A stretch of DNA of 6,549 bases from Gammaproteobacteria bacterium (GTDB lineage: Bacteria; Pseudomonadota; Gammaproteobacteria; Thiohalospirales; Thiohalospiraceae), in contig JABURU010000233.1 of NCBI GenBank assembly GCA_014762485.1, positions 1-6,549 of the forward strand. The letters run 5' to 3'. Below the pieces are notes generated by a model, which did no database searches, was not told the origin of the DNA, and saw nothing but the letters and a program-made list of their open reading frames with translations. This document shows, piece by piece, positions 1-5,066 of this stretch; the stretch's first letter is position 1, and each line of letters starts with the position of its first letter. Position numbers and translations under genes: made by a program.

Positions 1-40
1 GGTTATCGTCATTATCTTCTACTAATAGGATTTTTTTCAT
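1..40 (-). CDS. Response regulator receiver protein, N-terminal fragment (runs off the left edge)
   Basis: Reading leftward from an ATG at 40-38, the 13 visible codons give MKKILLVEDNDDN, after which the window ends. This is the classic first beta strand of a CheY-like receiver domain. The E-D pair at residues 8-9 would form the acidic pocket that binds magnesium beside the phosphorylated aspartate. The phospho-acceptor and any output domain lie outside the window, so it could be a single-domain DivK/CheY-type regulator or the start of a larger or hybrid protein. The gap to the upstream pip stop is 60 bp (41-100). I see no terminator hairpin there, so read-through from pip is possible. The upstream sequence is A/T-rich with no good Shine-Dalgarno match. 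The family call is fairly safe despite the short length; the role is unknown. Confidence 0.72.
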   Translation of the reverse strand, partial: MKKILLVEDNDDN

Positions 41-100
41 AGTGATTTTATTTTCTGTTTTAATACTACTTGTATCGGTATTCGCACCCAGATCTTTATT

Positions 101-1054
101 TTAGCCCGCCAGCTGCTCCAGCATTTTGTCACTGGCTTTAATCAATGCAGAGAGGATACCCTCCTCCGAGGCCGCATGCCCTGCATTATCAATAATTTTT
201 AGCACACTTTGCGGCCACGCCTGGTGTAATTCCCAGGCATTCTCCAGTGGACAGATAATATCATATCGCCCGTGGATAATTATGCCTGGAATATCCTTGA
301 TCTTGTGCATATCACGTAAGATCTGATTATCTTCCAGAAAAGCATTATGCATAAAATAGTGACACTCGATTCTTGCCACAGATAACGCGGTATAAGGATC
401 GGCAAAATGATCTACTACCTCCTGCCGGCCTTGCAGGGTGGCCGTACGCCCTTCCCACACCGACCATGCCTTGGCTGCAGCCATTCGGGCCACCTCATCG
501 TCCGAGGTAAGACGCCGGTAATATGCGCTCACCATATCATCGCGCTCGGCCTCAGGGATCTGGTTGAGGTAATCCTGCCAGTGATCCGGTGCCAGGCGAC
601 TGGCCCCCTGCTGGTAAAACCACGCTATCTCCTGTGGCCGGCAGAGGAAGATCCCCCGTAATATCAGCCTCAGTACCTGTTGTGCATGCGTCTGAGCGTA
701 TACCAACGCAAGGGTCGAGCCCCACGAGCCACCAAAAACGACCCAGCGCTCGATTCCCAGCTTTTGCCGTATCACTTCCATGTCGGCCACCAACGCCTGG
801 GTGGTATTGCCCTCTAGTTCGGCATGGGGTGTCGACTTGCCACAACCACGCTGATCAAACAGGATGATGCGGTAGCCATCCGGATCAAAAAACTGGCTAT
901 GATACGGTTCACAACCACTACCCGGCCCACCATGCAGGAACACCACCGGCAAACCATCAGGATTTCCATACTCCTCCACATGCAGTACATGGGGCTCATC
1001 CACCTTTATCGTGTGGACGACATAGGGCTTGCTGGCTGGGTATAACTCTCTCAT
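101..1054 (-). CDS. pip: Proline iminopeptidase (alpha/beta hydrolase, peptidase family S33)
   Basis: Predicted cytosolic serine peptidase of 317 residues that removes N-terminal proline from peptides. Visible motifs are the oxyanion-loop HGGPGSG (residues 41-47), DQRGCGKS (67-74), and the nucleophile elbow GGSWGS (108-113) with Ser110. The cap-domain AWSVWE ends in Glu201, which matches the glutamate that recognises the substrate amino group in the Serratia enzyme. Asp265 in HGRYDIICP and His293 in NAGHAASE complete the catalytic triad. Spacing matches the Serratia enzyme (Ser113, Glu204, Asp268, His296) with a constant shift of three. The ATG at 1054 is preferred over an in-frame TTG at 1072: it has GGGAAG five bases upstream, and MRELYP resembles the start of Pseudomonas homologues. 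It follows the membrane-protein gene by 18 bp, so the two are probably co-transcribed. There is no signal peptide and no missing key residue. Confidence 0.95.
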   Translation of the reverse strand: MRELYPASKPYVVHTIKVDEPHVLHVEEYGNPDGLPVVFLHGGPGSGCEPYHSQFFDPDGYRIILFDQRGCGKSTPHAELEGNTTQALVADMEVIRQKLGIERWVVFGGSWGSTLALVYAQTHAQQVLRLILRGIFLCRPQEIAWFYQQGASRLAPDHWQDYLNQIPEAERDDMVSAYYRRLTSDDEVARMAAAKAWSVWEGRTATLQGRQEVVDHFADPYTALSVARIECHYFMHNAFLEDNQILRDMHKIKDIPGIIIHGRYDIICPLENAWELHQAWPQSVLKIIDNAGHAASEEGILSALIKASDKMLEQLAG

Positions 1055-1059
1055 ATATG

Positions 1060-1065
1060 CTTCCC
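1060..1065 (-). promoter_or_regulatory. Ribosome binding site of pip
   Basis: On the minus strand GGGAAG lies five bases before the ATG at 1054. It sits inside the short N-terminal extension that would be translated from the TTG at 1072, which argues that 1054 is the true start. Confidence 0.7.
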
Positions 1066-1072
1066 GTAACAA

Positions 1073-1621
1073 CTAATCACGCACTGGCTCGGATTGCCAG
1101 CCAATGAGCGCGGCCAGCGCCATCATCAATAAACCCAGCAGGATCAATATGGGACCTACCGGGCCCTGTAGAAATCCTATTCCAAATATCACCGCCAGGT
1201 AGGCACCACCGGCATGCAGCAAGGTTCCCACGATGAAGGTCCAGCTGATGATCTGCTTAAACAGTCTTCCTACCGCAATAAACATTAAGGCGATCCCTAC
1301 GGCAATATTGAGCAAGGCCTCAAGATTACCGTGGGCATGGGGACCCGCCTTAATGGCATCCACCGATACGAGTGAGTTATTCAGCTTGTTGATGGCAAGA
1401 ATACCATCGGTGTTGGCACGGCTGATCTGATCGGCATTTAACGGCTCCAGATCTTCTTCAAAGCCATTGGTCTTCATTTGTTGCAAACGCCCTACCGCCG
1501 CCTGTTTTTCCTGCGTGGCGGCACCAACATCGGCAAAATACGTGGTAATCATGTACGGACCCAGGGCGGCCGTAAAGAACAGCAAAATAAAGCCAAATAC
1601 GACATTTCTCTTACCTATCAT
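1073..1621 (-). CDS. Four-helix membrane protein of unknown function
   Basis: I do not recognise this 182-residue protein. A first hydrophobic helix (about residues 6-26) follows the basic start MIGKR. Next comes a polar region of roughly 75 residues (about 28-103) with a helical, Gln/Lys-rich stretch at 36-50. Three further hydrophobic segments lie at about 103-121, 124-148 and 153-174. The tail WQSEPVRD is polar. By the positive-inside rule the loop would be periplasmic. A compact PHAHGNLE motif (94-101) sits at the membrane face just before helix 2, and another His (136) is buried in helix 3; these could be metal or haem ligands, but that is speculation. The longest frame begins with TTG at 1681. 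I chose the ATG at 1621 because GGAG lies six bases upstream; an ATG at 1633 is the alternative. It is the first gene of a probable unit with pip. Confidence 0.8.
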   Translation of the reverse strand: MIGKRNVVFGFILLFFTAALGPYMITTYFADVGAATQEKQAAVGRLQQMKTNGFEEDLEPLNADQISRANTDGILAINKLNNSLVSVDAIKAGPHAHGNLEALLNIAVGIALMFIAVGRLFKQIISWTFIVGTLLHAGGAYLAVIFGIGFLQGPVGPILILLGLLMMALAALIGWQSEPVRD

Positions 1622-1627
1622 GCTTCG

Positions 1628-1631
1628 CTCC
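1628..1631 (-). promoter_or_regulatory. Ribosome binding site supporting the membrane protein start
   Basis: GGAG on the minus strand, six bases before the ATG at 1621. The competing ATG at 1633 has only a distant AGAGA, about a dozen bases away, so this site decides the start. Confidence 0.55.
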
Positions 1632-1695
1632 ATCTCATCATTATTTCTCTTCAAGCTATGCGCTTTTTTCGGTTTAGGCAAGGTAATGGCGAGGA

Positions 1696-1717
1696 TTTGT
1701 AGGACATGTCCTACAAA
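1696..1717. promoter_or_regulatory. Perfect 22-bp palindrome, likely operator
   Basis: The left arm TTTGTAGGACA is followed directly by its exact reverse complement TGTCCTACAAA, giving two 11-bp arms and no spacer. It lies 75-96 bp upstream of the membrane protein start and outside any gene. Dimeric regulators usually bind such sequences; there is no T-tract to make it a terminator. Which regulator binds is not shown by the sequence. Confidence 0.55.
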
Positions 1718-1727
1718 ACTTTAAGGA

Positions 1728-1738
1728 ATGTCCGACAT
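1728..1738. promoter_or_regulatory. Secondary operator-like site (ATGTCCGACAT)
   Basis: An 11-bp near-palindrome with five-base arms around one central base. Its ATGTCC half repeats the ATGTCC of the main palindrome (1706-1711) exactly 22 bp away, about two helical turns. This fits cooperative binding by one protein on one DNA face. Confidence 0.35.
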
Positions 1739-1806
1739 ACAGGGCATGAAGATATCGTGATAATGAGTGCGCTTTCCATGCATCCATGACTGTGAGAGCG
1801 GACTTC

Positions 1807-1839
1807 CCCCGGCGACTCAGGTTACCGGGGTATTTTTTT
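1807..1839 (+). terminator. Orphan rightward terminator-like hairpin
   Basis: CCCCGG (1807-1812) pairs with CCGGGG (1825-1830) around a 12-base loop, followed by TATTTTTTT. This has the layout of an intrinsic terminator for rightward transcription, yet no rightward gene is visible upstream in the window. It might end an unannotated small RNA. A weak GATAAT -10 candidate at 1759-1764 would give a transcript of about 70 bases. Confidence 0.4.
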
Positions 1840-1901
1840 GCCTGTCGCCTTTATACCCCATCACAGAAAGAAATAGCCCCAGCCTGATGATATATCGCGC
1901 A

Positions 1902-1930
1902 TAAAAAAGGCCGGGGTATCCCGGCCTTTT
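1902..1930 (-). terminator. Rho-independent terminator of typA
   Basis: On the minus strand AAAAGGCCGGG (1930-1920) and CCCGGCCTTTT (1915-1905) form a perfect 11-bp stem with a four-base loop, and the T-run continues to 1903. It begins 19 bases after the typA stop codon. The A/T flanks on both sides could also let it work weakly rightward. Confidence 0.9.
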
Positions 1931-1949
1931 CATCGTGCAGCAGTCGCGA

Positions 1950-3764
1950 CTATTTGCTGCGAGATTCGCGCTTACGCTCATTCTCGGTCAACAGCTTCTT
2001 GCGCAGACGAATGTGGTTAGGAGTGACCTCCACCAGTTCATCGTCATCGATAAACTCCAGCGCCTGCTCCAGGGTAAACTGGATAGGCGGTGTCAGCACC
2101 TGCGCCTCATCACTACCGGATGCACGTACGTTGGTCAGTTGCTTACCTTTCAATACGTTTACCACCAGGTCATTATCGCGAGAGTGAATACCCGCCAACA
2201 TACCTTCATACACCTCGTCACCATGACTTAGGAACATGCGACCACGCTCCTGCAGGTTGAACAGGGCATTGGTCAATGCCTTACCTGGGGCGTTACAGAC
2301 CATTACGCCGTTTTTACGCTGACCAAACTCTCCACCCTTGAACACACCATAGTGATCAAACACGCTAAACATCAGGCCAGAGCCCTGAGTAGCGGTCAGG
2401 AACTCGGTACGGAAACCGATCAGGCCACGGGCAGGGATAATAAAATCGACACGCACACGGCCATTACCATCGGGGATCATGTCCTGCATGATGCCGCCAC
2501 GCTCGCCCAGCTTCTCCATCACCGCGCCCTGGTGCTGCTCTTCCACATCAACGGTCAGGGATTCGAAAGGCTCCTGCTTTTCACCATCCACCTCGCGAAT
2601 GATCACCTCGGGACGGGAGACACCCAGCTCAAAGCCTTCTCGACGCATGGATTCGATCAATACCGACAGGTGCAGTTCACCACGACCAGAGACACGGAAC
2701 TTGTCTGGATCATCACCATCTTCCACCCGTAGCGCCACGTTGTGTACCAGCTCCTGATCCAAACGCTCACGGATCTGGCGAGAGGTAACGAACTTGCCGT
2801 CTTTACCAGCAAAAGGCGAGTTGTTGACCTGGAAAGTCATACTCACGGTGGGCTCGTCTACCGACAGGGGCGACAGGGCCTCTACCGCGTTGGGGTCACA
2901 TAACGTGGCGGAGATATTCAACTCATCAACACCGGTAAAGCAGATGATATCGCCAGCCTGTGCCTCTTCCACCTCAACTCGCTCCAGCCCCAAAAAGCCC
3001 AGCAGTTGCAGGATGCGCGCATTGCGACGATTACCATCCGCGTCCACGACGGTCACCGCGGTATTAGTCTTCACACGACCACGATTGATGCGGCCAATAC
3101 CGATAACGCCAACATAACTATTGTAATCCAGCTGCGATACCTGCAGCTGGAAGGGATCTTCCGGCTCCACCTGGGGTGGGTGTACCTTTTCGACGATAGT
3201 CTCCAACAAGGGCGTCATATCACCATCACGTACACTATCCTCCAGACCGGCGAAACCACCCAGGCCGGAGGCATAGACAATGGGGAAGTCCATCTGCTCA
3301 TCGGTCGCACCCAGACGGTCAAACAGATCGAAGGTCTGATCCACTACCCACTGGGGACGGGCCGCGGGGCGATCAATCTTGTTAATCACCACGATCGGCT
3401 TTAGACCTCTCTTCAGTGCCTTTTCGGTCACGAAACGGGTCTGGGGCATCGGGCCTTCGACCGCATCTACCAGCAACAACACCGAGTCCACCATCGACAA
3501 TACACGCTCTACCTCGCCACCGAAGTCGGCGTGGCCGGGGGTGTCGACGATATTAATACGGTAGTCATTCCAGCGTATGGCGGTAGGCTTGGCAAGGATG
3601 GTAATGCCACGCTCACGTTCCTGATCATTGGAGTCCATGGCGCGCTCATCCAGCTGGGTGCGCTCATCCAGGGTCTGGGACTGCTTCAACAGCTGGTCTA
3701 CCAGAGTGGTCTTGCCATGGTCAACGTGGGCAATAATGGCGATATTTCGCAGATTCTCTATCAT
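1950..3764 (-). CDS. typA: Ribosome-associated translational GTPase BipA/TypA
   Basis: BipA is an EF-G-like GTPase that binds the ribosome in its GTP form. It is linked to late 50S assembly and to growth under stress or cold. The 604 residues match the usual length (607 in E. coli) and agree closely from end to end. The G domain shows G1 AHVDHGKTT (12-20), switch I ERGITI (51-56), G3 DTPGH (74-78), G4 NKID (128-131) and G5 YASG (164-167). Then come the EF-Tu-like barrel, the EF-G III- and V-like domains with RVSGRGELHLS, DVEEQHQG and GLIGFR, and the BipA-specific C-terminal domain ending in QALEFIDDDELVEVTP and a basic tail. The frame is open for 25 more codons upstream, but MIENLRNIAIIAHVDHGKTT is the conserved start, so the ATG at 3764 is used despite a poor Shine-Dalgarno. 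It is monocistronic, with its own terminator. Confidence 0.97.
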   Translation of the reverse strand: MIENLRNIAIIAHVDHGKTTLVDQLLKQSQTLDERTQLDERAMDSNDQERERGITILAKPTAIRWNDYRINIVDTPGHADFGGEVERVLSMVDSVLLLVDAVEGPMPQTRFVTEKALKRGLKPIVVINKIDRPAARPQWVVDQTFDLFDRLGATDEQMDFPIVYASGLGGFAGLEDSVRDGDMTPLLETIVEKVHPPQVEPEDPFQLQVSQLDYNSYVGVIGIGRINRGRVKTNTAVTVVDADGNRRNARILQLLGFLGLERVEVEEAQAGDIICFTGVDELNISATLCDPNAVEALSPLSVDEPTVSMTFQVNNSPFAGKDGKFVTSRQIRERLDQELVHNVALRVEDGDDPDKFRVSGRGELHLSVLIESMRREGFELGVSRPEVIIREVDGEKQEPFESLTVDVEEQHQGAVMEKLGERGGIMQDMIPDGNGRVRVDFIIPARGLIGFRTEFLTATQGSGLMFSVFDHYGVFKGGEFGQRKNGVMVCNAPGKALTNALFNLQERGRMFLSHGDEVYEGMLAGIHSRDNDLVVNVLKGKQLTNVRASGSDEAQVLTPPIQFTLEQALEFIDDDELVEVTPNHIRLRKKLLTENERKRESRSK

Positions 3765-3769
3765 GACGG

Positions 3770-3803
3770 GTACAATCTTTGGATTAGAAGGCGGCGATTG
3801 TAC
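3770..3803. repeat. 8-bp inverted repeat flanking the typA transcription start region
   Basis: GTACAATC (3770-3777) and GATTGTAC (3796-3803) are exact reverse complements separated by 18 bp. The right arm covers the proposed typA -10 hexamer; the left arm lies just upstream of the typA ATG and supplies a rightward TACAAT. It could be an operator or a chance echo of two divergent -10 elements. Confidence 0.35.
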
Positions 3804-3827
3804 ATGAAATCTGTCCCACTCGTGCAA
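3797..3827 (-). promoter_or_regulatory. typA: Candidate sigma-70 promoter of typA
   Basis: Read on the minus strand, TACAAT (3802-3797, five of six matches to the -10 consensus) is preceded by TTGCAC (3827-3822, three of six matches) with a 19-bp spacer. The spacer is longer than ideal. Transcription would start near 3790 and give a leader of about 26 bases before the ATG at 3764. Confidence 0.4.
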
Positions 3828-3843
3828 AAAATGCCGCATTTTT
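3827..3843. repeat. 17-bp AT-rich palindrome in the divergent intergenic gap
   Basis: AAAAATGC (3827-3834) and GCATTTTT (3836-3843) are exact reverse complements around a single C. It lies between the divergent typA and phosphatase-superfamily genes and touches the proposed typA -35. The one-base centre makes it a poor RNA hairpin, so a protein-binding site is more likely than a terminator. Confidence 0.35.
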
Positions 3844-3881
3844 AACCACTAATACACGCTTTCTTCGCAGGTCATAACTAC

Positions 3882-5066
3882 ATGCAGCGTCCTGACTATG
3901 TTGATAACAGTATTGTTAACCTGATGGCGTCCATTTCCGCCGCCCTGGGGGGGAGAAATCCCGATTACTCCCCTCTCGCCTACCTGAGTCAGGATGAGAT
4001 CCGATCATATAAAAAGGTCATGTTGCTGGTGATTGATGGTCTGGGTCACGACACCTTGCTCCAGGCCAATCCAGGAGGCTTTCTTGCGCGCCATACTCGC
4101 GCCCGTATTACCTCGGTCTGCCCTACCACTACCGCCAGTGCCCTGACCGTGTTTTCCAGCGGCAAAGCGCCTCTGCAGCATGGCCTGACCGGCTGGTTCA
4201 GTTACTTTCGCGAGCTGGGTAGCATTACCGCAGTCCTGCCGTTTATCGCCCGCCATGGCGGCCTGCCTTATGACCAACAGAATATCTCGTTAGACTCCAT
4301 CCTTGGCTGGTCGTCAGTTTTTAACACACTGCAGTGCCCCACCTATACCCTGCTACCCCGCTATATTTATGACTCTCATTTTAGCCAACAAACCTCGGGC
4401 TCCGCCGTACGCCTGGGCTACGATGACTTTAATGATTGCCTGTCACAGGCACAGGGCCTGTTGCATCATAACGTTCAGCCCATATACCTATACGCCTACT
4501 GGTCAGAGCTAGATCGCCTGGGCCACGCCCATGGCATTAATAGCCAGCAGGTATCACAACACCTGGCAGAGCTGGATCAGGCGATTGAACAGTTTGCCAA
4601 TCATCTGCCGACAGATACCTTGTTACTGATCACCGCCGATCATGGCCAGCTGGATAGCAGTGAAGATAAAACCATCTTGCTGGAAGACCATCCACCACTG
4701 GCCGAGTGCATGACCATGCCTCTAAGTGGTGAGCCACGCCTGGCGTATTGTTATGTCCACACCGATAAACAACATCAGTTCACCAACTACATACAGCAGC
4801 ACCTGTCGCATTGTTGTACCGTCTTTAGTCGTGAGGAGATGCTGGCACAAAACCTGTTTGGACTGGGTCAACCACATCCAGAACTGGAACATCGTATAGG
4901 AGACTATGCATTAGTGATGAAAGAGAATTACATCATAAGAGATATTATCGCAGGGGAACGTCCATTTACCATGGTCGGCGTACACGGGGGACTTAGTGAT
5001 GCTGAGCTGTTTGTACCCCTTGTGGTATGGCCGCCATCACATCATTCTGTTGTGAGTTTGGAGTAA
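3882..5066 (+). CDS. Cytosolic alkaline-phosphatase-superfamily phosphodiesterase/nucleotide pyrophosphatase-like enzyme
   Basis: A 394-residue protein of the type I phosphodiesterase/nucleotide pyrophosphatase group. These enzymes use two metals and a threonine nucleophile to hydrolyse phosphoesters or pyrophosphates. All expected ligands are present: Asp52 in LLVIDGLGHD, the nucleophile Thr84 (by alignment of PTTTASAL, 81-88, with the NPP motif), Asp211 and His215 in YWSELDRLGHAHG, Asp253-His254 in LLITADHGQ, and His368 in GVHGGLSDAE. There is no signal peptide or membrane helix, so it should act in the cytoplasm, unlike many relatives. The substrate cannot be read from sequence; nucleotide sugars, dinucleotides or phosphonates are all possible. 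The start at 3882 is the only in-frame ATG after the upstream stop (3843-3845) that keeps the N-terminus; its AGG is ten bases away, so initiation looks weak. The last 24 codons overlap the convergent EAL gene. Confidence 0.88.
   Translation: MQRPDYVDNSIVNLMASISAALGGRNPDYSPLAYLSQDEIRSYKKVMLLVIDGLGHDTLLQANPGGFLARHTRARITSVCPTTTASALTVFSSGKAPLQHGLTGWFSYFRELGSITAVLPFIARHGGLPYDQQNISLDSILGWSSVFNTLQCPTYTLLPRYIYDSHFSQQTSGSAVRLGYDDFNDCLSQAQGLLHHNVQPIYLYAYWSELDRLGHAHGINSQQVSQHLAELDQAIEQFANHLPTDTLLLITADHGQLDSSEDKTILLEDHPPLAECMTMPLSGEPRLAYCYVHTDKQHQFTNYIQQHLSHCCTVFSREEMLAQNLFGLGQPHPELEHRIGDYALVMKENYIIRDIIAGERPFTMVGVHGGLSDAELFVPLVVWPPSHHSVVSLE

Larger units (their letters stand above)
1622..1949. other. 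Intergenic region between typA and the membrane protein gene
   Basis: About 330 bp without a credible protein-coding gene. It holds a 22-bp palindrome, an extra half-site, an orphan terminator-like hairpin within overlapping inverted repeats, and the typA terminator. A leftward TATAAA (plus-strand 1850-1855) is a possible -10 for the membrane protein/pip unit but has no convincing -35. A second weak leftward option uses TACAAA from within the palindrome (plus-strand 1711-1716) with TTAAAG 17 bp upstream, which would put the palindrome in the spacer. The few rightward start codons here lead only to peptides of about ten residues. Confidence 0.6.

Noticed and set aside
552..999. Open frames of 60-97 codons on both strands within pip
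   Set aside because: They overlap the catalytic core of pip in other frames and show no domain or start signal.
1467..1724. Rightward open frame of 85 codons across the start of the membrane protein gene
   Set aside because: It is the antisense shadow of the membrane protein, has no Shine-Dalgarno, and gives a Cys-rich peptide with no recognisable domain.
1729..1760. Short rightward peptide MSDIQGMKIS
   Set aside because: Ten codons, the AAGGA sits too close to the ATG, and nothing supports translation.
1827..1919. CCGGGGTAT occurring twice (1825-1833 and 1911-1919) as a direct repeat element
   Set aside because: Nine bases shared by two G/C-rich hairpins is easily chance, and the flanks do not match.
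2352..3404. Several rightward open frames of 90-130 codons opposite typA
   Set aside because: They lie antisense within a strongly conserved typA gene; the translations are His/Thr/Gln-rich or Ser/Arg-rich shadows of typA codons.
3765..3839. A 25-residue N-terminal extension of typA
   Set aside because: The frame is open, but BipA proteins start at MIE-LRNIAIIAHVDHGKTT, and the extension would read across the best promoter candidate.
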